The notes beneath the pieces are model-generated. The model was not told the DNA's origin. It did not search any database and saw nothing but the letters and a program-made list of their open reading frames with translations. The position numbers and the translations under genes are program-made. Shown in pieces: positions 20,640-31,269 of a DNA stretch of 39,881 nucleotides; the stretch's first letter is position 1; each line of letters begins with the position of its first letter. Location: assembly GCA_002261195.1 (NCBI GenBank), contig MVBO01000133.1, forward strand, positions 1-39,881, written 5' to 3'. Source of the DNA: Bifiguratus adelaidae (taxonomy: Eukaryota; Mucoromycota; Endogonomycetes; Endogonales).

Positions 20640-21480
20640 TGTAGTGCTCACAATAGAGATGGTTGCAAGGACTCCCCACTGTGGATTAATCTCAAACATT
20701 CTGCGACTTGTTAAACACTCTATGACATAAGCTGCCTGGAACACGCGTGTCTATTGGGTTTTTTTTGTCTGAGTGTTGCCTTGCTGTCGGCTACCTCGTT
20801 TCTGACCACGTTTTTTGTTAACCATCTGGTTTAGTATCGCATATCAATTCTATCACCCGCTTATTGACATAACCGGAAGGACACAGATGACGATAGCGTC
20901 GACGATGTGACAATCATATGGTGAGGGTTGAAGAGCTCGCGAAGAGTTTCCGAGAATACAGGGTTGCCTGGAATCAGAAACTGTCTCAGAGAACTCAAGG
21001 AAACAACAATATACTATGTTATTGCGCCTTTTTCTTTGACTGCCTTAATGGCGGTCTTTAGATTAGTTGGATTCAGGATCGGATACGGGTTTCGCTTCCT
21101 ACGATGGCACCTCCAATACAGTTGTGGGTTGACTATCGTTGCTTTGCATACCACGTTACCGGACGAGTTTATTGCATCCTTTCCAGGGCATCTAGGTCAC
21201 CCGGTATGTTCGTCGCTAACACAGTAGATAGCAATACCCGCTTACACACCTGTAATTGGGATCCTGCTTGGGATCCTCGCTGCCTCAACCGTATCCGTAA
21301 TCGAAGTCAAGGCGTGATTTTACGACACATTTTATACAGCCAGGATCCGCCATTGTTCTCTCCTGTTGTCTCCTTTTCAACTACCTCCGTTGCTGGACCG
21401 ATGTGGTCATCCATATTTTTTATATTTCGCTTACCTGATTTTCAGTTACTTTATATCCAAATCACTTGGGGTTGCTAGTG
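20640..21480. other. No confident gene
   Basis: Overlapping plus-strand frames at 20928-21478 include one hydrophobic run (AYTPVIGILLGILAASTVSV) ended by TGA. It may be debris of a membrane protein. No domain is recognised. Confidence 0.25.
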
Positions 21481-22152
21481 GGCGAGACATGAGTTGGTAA
21501 ACTTGTAGCGTGCAACTTATGCAAGCTCTTGTAGCTTCATACACATAAATATAGTATAAATGATCTCTTCTCTTGACAGACCAAATCGTAAGGTATCAAT
21601 GATGCGCCTTCAAATAGCAATTAGATAAGTATCTATAGGCCTAATCTACTAATTAGCGGCTTTTAAGGGGTCACTACTACTTAGGCTATTCTAATAAAGA
21701 ACTTTGTGATGAGTTATCAAGGTCTAAATGAGTGTTAGGAACAGATCGCCGGCTAGGTTGTGCCGGTGCGGTCGGATCCACGTGAGCCTACATATGAGTT
21801 CCGCGGTTCGGGTCCAAACGTAACCGCATTCCCCTGTCACATATATAGTAGAGAAAGTTAATTATAAAGATATACTATAGACTACTATATAAAGGGGTCT
21901 GAATCTAAAGGATCAGCCCGGATTCTACAAATTCTATCTATGATTATGCTCAATCAGGTCCGGATCGGACTGAGTCGCGCGTGTCGTAACAAGCTGCACA
22001 AGTTAGAGATATTATATGGACAGATAACGAGCAGCCCATTATGACAATGCGTATCATTTTTCCAAAGAAAGAGTTTACTCGACGAAACAGCCGGTGCGTC
22101 CGGTTTATGTATATTGCAAAGTCTGACTTTTAAAGTATTACATCGAGTATAT
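21481..22152. other. AT-rich left flank of the nitrogen-use island
   Basis: The base composition changes here, with many TA-rich strings (CTATAGACTACTATATAAAG near 21870). GGTTCGGGTCC at about 21806 resembles a Pol III B box with one mismatch, but no A box at tRNA spacing is convincing. This may be remnant repeat DNA. Confidence 0.3.
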
Positions 22153-23305
22153 TTAGGACTCATCTTCATCTGCAAAGATGGCGACACGGGGTATACCGTC
22201 GTTACTACGAATATAGCCTCGGTACATACCCTCAGAGTTCATAGCAAAGCAATGGTTCCCGTACTTATCGACCGAGATGAGTCCACCTTTGCCGCCCAAC
22301 TCATCGATAGCTTGCATAGCTGCATTTACAGCTTCATCGAGGGAGGATCTCAAAAATTTCATTCGTGATGCGACGTGATGTGCAGCAGCTGTTCGAATAT
22401 AGTATTCTCCATCGCCTGTGCCTGAGACACCAACGTTTTCATCGGCCCATGTTCCAGCGCCAAGAACCGGTGAATCACCGATTCTACCATCAATCTTGTT
22501 ATTCATTCCGCCTGTCGAAGTAGCCGTTGCGATGTGTCCAAATACGTCAATAGCAGTTGCACCGACTGTTCCGCGCGATGCACCCTTCTCTACAGGAAGG
22601 TTCTCAATGTGCTCCCGCCATCTTTGCTCCGTGTAAAAGTAGGACTGCTCGACGATCTCCAGACCATGCTCTTTTGCTATCTTCTCTGCAGTTTCGCCAG
22701 ACATAAAGAGGTGTGGTATCTTCTCATCGAGGTAAATTGCCTTTGCGAGACTGATTGGATTCTTGACATGACGAAGAATCGTTGCTGCTGCGCCTTTTCG
22801 TGATGGAGAGACTGAATCGTTGGGAGGGTGAGAAGTCATAATAGAGGCTTCAAGGACATTCTCTCCCTTATCGCTGAATACGGCCCCCCTGCCTGCGTTA
22901 AAGAGGGGGCAGTCTACGATATATTAGCCGTCTTTATAAAACTCGTATAAAGGATAAGTTACCTTCAAGTGACTTGACAGCTGCTTCAACGGCATCAATA
23001 GCATGTCCACCGTTTGAGAGAATAGCATTGCCAGCCTCAAGTGCCTCACGTAGGGCCTGTCTGCACTGCTCCGCCTTCTCTGGAGGGTGTCTATAGACTA
23101 TTGATCTCTAGAATATAGGCAGATCAAAGAGAACCTACTCGCTGCGTGTGATAACACCTGCTCCTCCATGGATGACAAGAGTTGGGCCGAAACTCTTTTC
23201 AGGCTCACTAACCAGCTTTCCGTTTTCGGTCAGGCTGTAGGCAGGCAGACCGTTGTCAAGAGTATTATTCTTGCCGCATGTGAAGAGGCTTTGTACTTTC
23301 TGCAT
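22153..23305 (-). CDS. Asparaginase 2 / isoaspartyl peptidase (Ntn hydrolase)
   Basis: Three exons (23305-23139, 23090-22963, 22913-22153) give 351 aa. Introns are 48 and 49 nt (GTAGGT..ATAG and GTAACT..GTAG) and all phases agree. The N-terminal half has TLVIHGGAGVI (residues about 42-52), NGGHAIDAVEAAVKSLED, FNAGRGAVFSDKGENVLEA and ASIM. The cleavage site is SRGTVGATAIDVFGHIATAT, where Thr214 should become the N-terminal nucleophile after autoproteolysis. TSTGGMNNKIDGRIGDSPV is the Ser/Gly-rich substrate loop. The family hydrolyses L-asparagine or beta-aspartyl dipeptides to aspartate. No signal peptide is seen, so it is cytosolic. It is co-oriented with an MFS transporter and an amidohydrolase upstream. 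GATA sites precede it. Intact. Confidence 0.92.
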
Positions 23306-24078
23306 TGTTGGTATCTGTTAGATGTAAGGATCCAAATTTTGGGGCCAGTCAATAAATATTATTAAATTTAGCGGAATGCGGATAGATGAAGATAGTACCC
23401 GGAGATGAGATGAGATGAAGCCTGGCACCAGGTGATCTCTCTAATTCCGGGTCGACTTTGAACTCCGGAATGGTCATACTTCCCTTTTTTATCCAGCTGC
23501 ATCAAATGACTTCCGGATAAAAGTTCTTTTGTCGGATAACCTCGCTAAATTTTTAACTATACTAGAAGCATTCTTTATAACTACATATTATATAAAATAG
23601 ATATATTTATAGTTATATTATATATAACATAAAAAGGAAGCTTTTCTATTTAAATTTACCGTATAGTAATCGTGTCATATACTTATGAAGGTCCGAGTAT
23701 ACTACCAGCAGCACCAGGCAGTTCAGCATCATTACTATCTGGAAGAAAGATTCTCAAGAATCTATTTAAGAGAAGTCACCTTGATTTTAAAGCCAGGTTA
23801 TTATACCTATAAATATGCAAATACACGAACACAGTCGTCAATATATTATTCTTTGTCATCATTGGTAAGTATAACTAGATCTAGATATAAATAACATAAC
23901 TGTCAGCAAGATCACGCTATACAGCTATGGGTACTTGAAGATAAGAATCGATATAGAACAAGTCTATTGTCTGATAGTTCTGTTTAGGCCAAGAAATTAT
24001 ACAGATATCGAACAAAAGGATAATATATAAAACATACATTTCAAATTATCATTTCTGACCGACACTATTTTTCCTTGC
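23306..24078. promoter_or_regulatory. AT-rich spacer with GATA motifs
   Basis: It serves as upstream region of the asparaginase and 3' flank of the transporter. GATA cores lie at 23381-23385 (GGATAG), 23390-23395 (AGATAG), 23515-23520 (GGATAA) and 23534-23539 (GGATAA). AreA/NIT2-type factors bind HGATAR in nitrogen-catabolic promoters; only AGATAG fits that consensus fully. 23570-23660 is very AT-rich (TATATTATATATAACAT). A frame at 23685-23894 (+) shows no domain. Confidence 0.4.
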
Positions 24079-25912
24079 CTAGATCTTGTATCGGAAGCCT
24101 CTAAGCGCGGACTCGATCGGGACTCCGTCCTTGTCGAGCTGGCCTTCTCCTACAACCTCCGGAAGCTGGCCCTCGTCAAGCTTCTTGTTAAGTCTGACGA
24201 GCATGAATCTCAGCAGAGTTGCCAATAAGATCGACAGGACAGCCATGGCAATGTTGACGACGAAAGCATCTACGAACTGTGGTGCGGCTGATGAAGTGTA
24301 CATGTAACTTGTCCAGATTGAGCTAGTGTTGGATACACCGCTGTGACGATTTAGTAGGATATCAAATACGAGGTAGCGGGTCTCTTACTTTATAATAGCG
24401 AGAGCGGCAGCACGCTTGCTTGGGGGTCGAGGCAGGGTGTTAGATGCCCACGAGAGCATGACGACGTATCCAGCGTAGCAACCTAAATAATTAGTATATA
24501 TACGCCGGAATAGGAGACTTTTGGGGCATACCAGGTATCATAAGCATCATAGCTATGTAGCGTGCAGCGGAGCTCATAGTGCTGACAGCAATGATGAAGG
24601 CTGCAATAGCGACGAATTGGGGAAGGATTACATGGAAGTAGCGCTCGCCAGTGCGATCTGCATGCCAGGCATTGAGAAGCAGCATCATTGTTCCAAGTGC
24701 GTATGGAGGAGCTGTCAGAAGAAGAGTGACGGTTTGGCTGAAGCCGAGGGTGCTAACGACAGTGGGGAAAAAGTTGATGACAGCACCAGATGCAAGGTTG
24801 GCAGCGACCATTAATGCCTATAACGCATGAGCGGATGCAATATTGTTTGAATCCGAGCCCACTTACCAAGACGTAGGTCTTTACATCTGTCAACGCCAAC
24901 TTGAGACCGGACAAGAATGATTGGTGCTTGCGATCAATCCAATCATCTTCGCCAATATCTTCGATAAGGCGCCACGTTGCGAGCTGTCGCTCTTCTTCAG
25001 TTAGCCAGCTTGTTGTTCTTGGAAGGTTGGGGAGGATAAAGTACGCGCAAAATGCGACTACGATCGTGGCAATGCCTTCGATGATGTAGAGCCTATATAA
25101 ATAAGTATGGGTTCTTATTTCGTTAGCTCAACTTACCAACGCCAAGAGGCCAATCCTCTCACACCCTGCATGCCGGACATGATTCCAGCAGCAATGAGAC
25201 CGGAAAAGGCACCGCTGATCATGTTTCCAGAATAGAGAAGGGCGTATCGCGCGCCCAGTTCCTTCCTGGTATACCAGCAGCTGAGATAGTACAGACATCC
25301 ACCGTAGTATCCTGACTCGACGAAACCGAGCATAAAGCGACAAACAACGATACCAGCGTAGCTGGTGACAGCAGCATTGCACGTCGAGATTATTCCCCAC
25401 ATGATCATGATCGTAGGCAGGTAGTATCCCGGCTTGCCAAGCTTGTTCATATACAGATTGGACGGGATCTGCATAATAGGCAGACCGGCAAAAGGCATTG
25501 CGACTAGATAATGAGTTTTAATATACCCTCAGCTAAAAGTAAGGAGTGACATACCGGCTGTAGAGTACTGTGTTGAGGTTAAGCCGAGATCCTGCATCAA
25601 AGTACCGAGTTTGGCAGCGGCGATGTTGTTTCTGTCAAGCGCATTCATAAGGTACATGAGGATGACGAGTGGTAGGATGTGAAAATCAAGCTTCCTGCGC
25701 AATGACTTTTCGAGGCGTTCGCGATGCTCAGGACTCATGTTCCTGATGAGCTCAGGAGGTTCAGGTTGCGATAATTTCTTTGCTGCCTTCTCATTGTCGA
25801 GCACCTTTGTTGCTACAACCGCCTTTTCATTCTCATCGAGATCGGTAATCCCATCTGCTGGACTTGGTGGAGTGATGTCGGATTTCGTGGAGGAGGCGCT
25901 GCCTTTAGCCAT
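24079..25912 (-). CDS. MFS transporter, anion:cation symporter family
   Basis: Six exons (25912-25555, 25503-25137, 25092-24867, 24817-24532, 24482-24389, 24340-24079) give 530 aa. The five introns are 44-51 nt and every junction keeps the frame. An acidic, Pro-rich tail of about 85 residues precedes TM1. Marks of the Dal5/TNA1-like ACS family are LMNALDRNNIAAAKLGTLMQ, MQIPSNLYMNKLGKPGYYLP, CRFMLGFVESGYYGGCLYYL, SWYTRKELGAR-type loop (here CWYTRKELGAR), ASWRWLYIIEGIATIVVAF and PRTTSWLTEEERQLATWRL. The central loop has DIGEDDW. Substrates of relatives include allantoate, nicotinate, pantothenate, dipeptides and other carboxylates. Its place between an asparaginase and an amidohydrolase suggests it imports their substrate. 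Intact, with no odd residues seen. Confidence 0.93.
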
Positions 25913-26795
25913 TTTGAACTGAGGAGAACCAAGGGAAGTTCAGATGCCGGTAGGTACGTAAAAGGAAGGCAGGAACAGTATTATCTGGACCACAAATATA
26001 ACCCCCATGGTATACGTTATCATTTAAATTTGAGATCCGACAGGAGGGCATAAATGGTAAATAAGTACAAGATCTTATCGGCCCGCCAAGTTGCCATAAA
26101 CTATCTTATGATAGCTGGGAATGTATACGCCGCCTAGTGGGGGCTGATATCATATATGATACGCTGTAAAAATGCGGTCGTGAGAGCAAAGTTCTCACCA
26201 AAGCGGTGATACAGAGTCATTTTAGGGACCCGCAACCTAAGACATGGATATCGTAGAGTGCGATGACATTTGTAAATACTCGGTCACGACTGGTCAAGTG
26301 TCACGTATCCGCATGTGTGGGAAATATTTATGATACATTACATTTTTGCTCCGCAGACCAGCAAGGTATCGAGCTTATCATATCTTGGCGTTTATCAGCT
26401 GCGGGGTCCCACGACAGCGGGACAGGTACTTATTCGCCAATGGGGGTACTCTTCCTTCTACAGCCTCGGATCTTAACTTTCTCCGGGAATCTATCTTTAT
26501 AAGGCGACTTGTTCACATGAGATCCAACAAATGCGGAATTTATCGGGAGCGTGGCTCCGCGACTCGGTGAAGAAAGTTGCAAGCACATGCACATTCAGCA
26601 GTCTTATCTGCGGTATATTTCGGGTTCTATGTAAAGGCTATCTATTCTCAGAGGCTAAAAATCTTCTAATCTAATATGGACTACGATCTAAAGAGCCACA
26701 TAGAGAATCCGGGTTGTATTTTACCAAAGATATCCCTTACAAGAGAAAATTCCTTTTACGCCGATATAGAGGCTAATATAAAGCATTTTTTATAA
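25913..26795. promoter_or_regulatory. Spacer with a GATA-site cluster upstream of the MFS gene
   Basis: Within 135 bases, 70-200 bases before the transporter ATG, lie TTATCT (25981), TTATCA (26017), TTATCG (26075) and the inverted pair CTATCTTATGATAG (26101-26114). All of these fit HGATAR on one strand or the other. This is the density expected of a promoter under nitrogen catabolite control, although the region is AT-rich and chance sites are likely. The rest (26200-26795) shows a short palindrome GGAGCGTGGCTCC at 26551 and no gene. Confidence 0.45.
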
Positions 26796-28112
26796 TTACG
26801 GCTGCTTGTAGACTTTACCCTCCTTCATGACAAACTTCACAGACGATTGGGAAACAGCCGCACTAAAGTTCTGCTCCAAATCACCCTCGATAGCAATGAT
26901 GTCTGCAAGCCAATTGGGGCCGATGTATCCAAACTTGTACTCTGCTGGAGAGTCCTCGGTTGTATCGAGGGCCTTGCATACCTTCCATCCTTCAATGGTA
27001 GCCATAGAAAGCACCTCTTCAACAGGCACACCGAGTACATTGACCATAAGTTCCATCTCGCGAGCATTCTCTCCATGAGTGTAACAACCAGTATCGCCTC
27101 CAATGGCGATTTTAACACCGACCTTTCGTGCGATCTTGAATGTGTTCTGAACCAGGCCCCATTCGCCGGGGTTGGATCCCCCATTCGTCCTCTGAAACTC
27201 TTCCCATGCAGCTAGAGTGGGAATCCAGTATGTGCCCCTCTTTTTCATTTCCTCAAAGCAAGCCTCGTCTGCGCTCGTGCCGTGCTCGATAGAGACCGCG
27301 CCCGCCCTCGTAGCCTGCAAGATGCCCTTGGGCCACTTTGTATGAACAGCAACGGGGATGTTGGCTCTCGTAGCTTCCTTGATTGCAATCTCCATTTCTT
27401 CGTCTGTCCACATTGGTGTCTTTTCGCCGCTCTCTCGTCCTTCGACACGAGGATGGCCGGATCGTCTGTTGTAATCACCATAGAGCTTGATCAGGTCCGC
27501 TCCGAGACCTAATTGGAATCGAACGACTTTGCGCATACCCTCCACGCCATCGGCTACCATCGTACCATGCGGAGGCACTTTTTGAGCCCACCCATATCGC
27601 TGGACTGAATCTCCGATCTCGTGCGTAGGCTTGGGTCCATACGTTCCCGTGGGTGTGATGGCTTGCGTGGCAACAAACATTCTCGGACCAGGTATGATTC
27701 CTTCCTCGATCAAATTCCTGATATGCACATCTCCGTCGTCCATGCCCTCGGTACCCAGATCTCGAATCGTAGTGAAACCAGCCATGATGGTTACGCGGGC
27801 GTGATTGATTGCCCTGGCGATGCGCTCGATGCTGGTTTCTTGTAGGAGCTGGTGGTCCCATGACGCCTCTACATATGGATGGAGGAAGACATGCGTGTGG
27901 ACATCGACGAAACCGGGAAGGACGGTGTATTTTGTCAGATCAATGTGAACGCCCTTTGAAGTGGTGGCGACATCTCCAGAGATGATATCGACAATGATAT
28001 TGCCTTTGACGACAATCACTTGTTTTGACGATTCGAATTTTCTGGTTTTTGAGTTGAACACTTTTGATGTATGGATATACACCAGTTGCTCCTCATCAAA
28101 CTGCTCCATCAT
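26796..28112 (-). CDS. Metal-dependent amidohydrolase (COG1228-like, binuclear)
   Basis: An intronless frame of 438 aa starts at 28112; a second ATG follows directly. The beta-sandwich start (VYIHTSKVFNSKTRKFESSK) leads to a TIM barrel with all six metal ligands of a subtype I binuclear site. These are H72 and H74 in GFVDVHTHVF, carboxylated Lys209 in GADLIKLYGD, H257 in VAVHTKWP, H277 in SIEHGTS and D340 in IAIGGDTGCYTHGENA. Relatives hydrolyse Xaa-Arg/Lys/Pro dipeptides, N-acyl amino acids, imidazolonepropionate or ochratoxin. The sequence does not choose between them. No signal peptide is seen, so it is probably cytosolic. It heads a co-oriented trio with the transporter and the asparaginase. 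Being intronless next to a five-intron gene, it may have a separate origin. Confidence 0.92.
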   Translation of the reverse strand: MMEQFDEEQLVYIHTSKVFNSKTRKFESSKQVIVVKGNIIVDIISGDVATTSKGVHIDLTKYTVLPGFVDVHTHVFLHPYVEASWDHQLLQETSIERIARAINHARVTIMAGFTTIRDLGTEGMDDGDVHIRNLIEEGIIPGPRMFVATQAITPTGTYGPKPTHEIGDSVQRYGWAQKVPPHGTMVADGVEGMRKVVRFQLGLGADLIKLYGDYNRRSGHPRVEGRESGEKTPMWTDEEMEIAIKEATRANIPVAVHTKWPKGILQATRAGAVSIEHGTSADEACFEEMKKRGTYWIPTLAAWEEFQRTNGGSNPGEWGLVQNTFKIARKVGVKIAIGGDTGCYTHGENAREMELMVNVLGVPVEEVLSMATIEGWKVCKALDTTEDSPAEYKFGYIGPNWLADIIAIEGDLEQNFSAAVSQSSVKFVMKEGKVYKQP

Positions 28113-28289
28113 TTTGAGATGAAACTTTGAGTCGAGATTAACAGATTGGTAAATTTTGGATGTCTCTTCTTTTAAATCTTTGATACCTCCGCACGTACCC
28201 GTAGATTAAAAGCTTCTGAAAAGAAAATTTTCTTTCTCGATGTATCGTATTTCCGAACCGAAAATTACCCACCGTCCTGAAATGGACAA

Positions 28290-29225
28290 ATGGTCGCGCT
28301 AAAAGATCGCCATGCCGCCACTGTCATTCGGTGTCCACGCTCACTATGAGCTGCATGGCGCGTGCAGTGGGAAGACCTGACCATCCAAGCAGGGTAACAC
28401 GTTACCGCACCTTCGGAATTGCTCACCCTTGCCAAGAGGGCAAGGTCGTAGGTATGATCTTGTACGGAGAAAATGTCAGCGCTAACCTCAGCAGTGTGAT
28501 GGAGGAATTCTAATCTGCCTACGAGCAAAGTCCTAGCTACAACGGCTTGCCTTTGCTTATCATGACGGATCAGGAGGGAGGAGAAGTTCGGAGAGTGGCT
28601 GGTGGACCGTACCAGGCTCTTTATAACAGGAGCGTCAATTCCAACGATCCTATGGCAATACGTTCACCCTCGTCAGTGAATGTGCCCCCGCTTTTCATCA
28701 AGGCGAAGCAAGCGCACCGCATCATCGCCACTGCAAAGCACTTTCCCGGACTGGGAGCCGCGACCGCTGCGCAAAACACCGATGAAGTCCCCGTTACCCC
28801 AATCTCACTCTGGACGAGCTCAGAGCGATAGATATGGTGCCTTACAAATATGCCATCGCTGCAGGGGTCAAGATGGTTATGCCTTCCTGGGCCCTTATCC
28901 AGCTCTGGACCCTACGAGGCCTTCTGGATTGAGTCCATTGTGGATTAAACGCGAGCTACGCGGAAGACTTGGCTATAAGGGAGTTACTATCAGCGACGCC
29001 ATTGAGGCTGGAGCTCTGGAAGCTTTTGGAGATGATGGCAATCGGGCGGTACTGGCTAGCCAGGCTGGAATAGATATCATCCTCGCTGCCTCTCATAACT
29101 ATACTCAGGGTTCTCTTGTCGTTGACGCACTCGTGGAAGCACTAAAGAACGGCTCCTTGCCAATCAAGCAATTCAACGAAGCAACTAAGAGAATTCTCGA
29201 TCTCAGAGCTTGGTTGAAGAAGTGA
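28290..29225 (+). pseudogene. GH3 beta-N-acetylhexosaminidase (NagZ-like), multiply broken
   Basis: The parts in order are KVVGMILYGENVSANL, LPLLIMTDQEGGEVRRVAGG, IATAKHFPGLGAAT (KHFPG motif), LDELRAIDMVPYKYAIAAGV, then YPALDPTRPSGLSPLW, GYKGVTISDAIEAGALEAFG and ILAASHNYTQ. Defects: an in-frame TAA at 28511-28513 where Gln is expected; about 30 residues missing around 28665-28690; a one-base loss in the C run near 28797; another one-base loss near 28893. The frame then stays open to TGA at 29225. The catalytic SDA loop of the first GH3 domain is still readable. NagZ-like enzymes cut beta-GlcNAc; in fungi they act on chitin or glycan debris. This copy is dead. Confidence 0.85.
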
Positions 29226-29485
29226 AGAGAGAACAGAAAGGAGGTAGGAAGTGATCAGTCTTCAGCTTACTTTTGGCGAAGCTGTAACTAAGTAAGATGA
29301 TTGTGTAATAAAGTATTCCCCCATTAGATATATTTCGGACGGCCATGAATCGACATTGGCCCAGATCCTATTAGTCTGACATTCTTGTGCTTGCCAAACA
29401 TACGGTGGCTTTTCCAAAGCAGCCACCTATGAATCTAATTCACTGGTCGTTGACCATTGCCTTTCACAGTCGAGATCCGCGATGC
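29226..29485. other. Short spacer
   Basis: 3' flank of the NagZ relic. Nothing is recognised. Confidence 0.35.
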
Positions 29486-29760
29486 TCAATGCATCAGCAA
29501 ATAAGCCCAAGGATCCGTAGCGTAGTAACCGACAATGCGCGCTTTGCGAAGCAAAGGCAATTTTCGAATTACATTTCGACTCAATATGCCATGTGCTCCC
29601 GAAACCGTGTACGGCGTAGCGGGTGTTGCCACGTTACCAAAAGTCAAAAAGGTTCCTCCAGCGTTCGTGAGTATCAAGCCTGTATAAACGTAGAGGCCGT
29701 ATTGGACACAAAGAAGTCTGACGAGCGTGACCTTGAAGAATTTGTGCAATAACCCCTACA
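29486..29760 (-). pseudogene. Ig-like (choice-of-anchor D) segment in inverted orientation
   Basis: The minus strand reads LILTNAGGTFLTFGNVATPA then TPYTVSGAHG, a typical strand pattern of HYDIN/choice-of-anchor-D Ig-like repeats. The following plus-strand DNA (29790 onward) holds the continuation expected of such a repeat (TISFNPTLVGSFSDTLTINS). The first part of the repeat therefore appears flipped relative to the rest. There is no intact reading frame around it. Confidence 0.5.
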
Positions 29761-29789
29761 TCGGCAAAGCGTCTGGGCTTTCATCGAGG

Positions 29790-31269
29790 ACCTGCTCCAG
29801 GGAATGCGCTACCAGCACAATCCAGCATCACTATTACAATATCGTTTAATCCTACATTGGTCGGATCTTTCAGTGATACCTTGACGATTAACAGTAATGG
29901 TGGTAACATTGTAAGCATTTTCCTCCGTCGCAAAAGTGCGCTGATATGTGGCTTTAGGTTGTTCCAGTGACTGGATCGGCTGGTACTCCGCCAGCTCTTA
30001 ACCTCCTGACGCAGCCACCGAACGGAACCTATTCGACGTCTTTGAGCAAGTATCCTCTAGAGCATGTGCCTGAACAGTGTCGCTCATCTGATCCTTAGCT
30101 GAAGACTTTGGTAACGTGACCGCCGGTACAACGGCTACGCTCAATTTGATTGTTGCCAACACAGGCGGCAGTGTTATGACTATTACTCGGTCGAAATACC
30201 CCGTCAGTGGTCCGATATTGCCAAAGAATCCAATATTTGAAGGAACAAAGCTTGCACCAGGAACCAATATTACGGTACCGGTATGTGAAGAGACACATCT
30301 TGCAGTGTACACAGACTCACCCTAGTTATTCTTCTGAATAGATGGTGTTCACTGCACCTACGGCTCAGATTGGGACACCGCCAACCTTTTATAATGCCAC
30401 ATGGTCTATCGACTTCGCTGGCTCCACAATTGGTCCTTAACTTCTTGTGTTTCAAGGCACCGTCCAACCACCACAGTCCCCTACTGGTCCAAGCGGCTGG
30501 AGCTATCTAGGCTGCTGGGTTGATGCAATCACTCCCCGAGGCTTGCCCTACCGAGCACGGGGAGTTGTGTCGGGCATGACAATCGAAGTTTGTACAAGTG
30601 AATGTGCCGCTAAAGGATACATCTATGCTGGTACTGAATATGCTAATATGAGTTATATCGCTATGCCTCGCAACTGTTGAGCAGACGTATTTATAACGTG
30701 GACCTAGGAATGTTTCTGTGGGAACGCACCTCCGGCGCAAAGGGCCACCTCCTCAACCGAGTGTGCTATGGTTTGTAAAGGTATATCAAATTATAGTCTC
30801 AACAATCGTTTGCTTATTCCAAGTGGTAGGAAACACTTCCGAAGTTTGCGGCGGGAGCAAGAGGCTGTCTTTATACTCTAGGGTCTCGGGTTCAGCAGTG
30901 GCCAGCCCGTCAGTGGTGGCGACGCCGACGCCGTCCAGTTCTACGACGCCCAGTTCTACGCCTTCTTTTGTTCCTTCGATTGCAGGATGGACATATTTAG
31001 GCTGCTACGTTGATACGCTCACTCCACGAAGCTTACCTTATGGCGCTCGAAAGGTTGCGGGCGGCATGACTATGGAAGCGTGCGTGCAGGTATGCAATAA
31101 CGCAAATTACTCTGTAACTGGCGTCGAGTATACCGATGAGTGCTGGTGTGGTAATGTGTTGCCTGCGACAAAAGCGCCGACCTCACAGTGCAATAAGTCA
31201 TGTAAGGGCAACGGTACTGAAATTTGCGGTGGTTCAGCTCGATTAGGTGTTTTTCAGAAGTTGTCATAA
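29790..31269 (+). pseudogene. Ig-like plus two WSC domains, broken cell-surface or secreted protein
   Basis: Ig-like segments read TISFNPTLVGSFSDTLTINS, VVPVTGSA and NVTAGTTATLNLIVANTGG. WSC domain 1 starts GWSYLGCWVDAITPRGLPY and goes on with ECFCGNAPPA and EVCGGSKRLSLYS. A Ser/Thr/Pro linker (30900-30970) precedes WSC domain 2, GWTYLGCYVDTLTPRSLPYG to ECWCGNVLP and EICGGSARLGVF, ending at TAA 31269. WSC domains bind polysaccharide walls. Several introns are canonical (after NGGNI; at 30281; at 30780). Defects: an in-frame TAA at 30438-30440; a WSC1 intron whose donor reads ATGAGT (about 30648) instead of GTGAGT; a junction near 30050 without phase-consistent sites. The N-terminal part is missing or inverted. 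WSC domain 2 itself is intact over about 100 residues. Confidence 0.75.

Noticed and set aside
23685..23894. 69-codon plus-strand frame in the AT-rich spacer
   Set aside because: Biased composition (Tyr/Arg/Ser) typical of AT-rich non-coding DNA; no domain.
29387..29752. 121-codon plus-strand frame
   Set aside because: The Ig-like pattern is on the opposite strand, and the plus frame resembles no protein.
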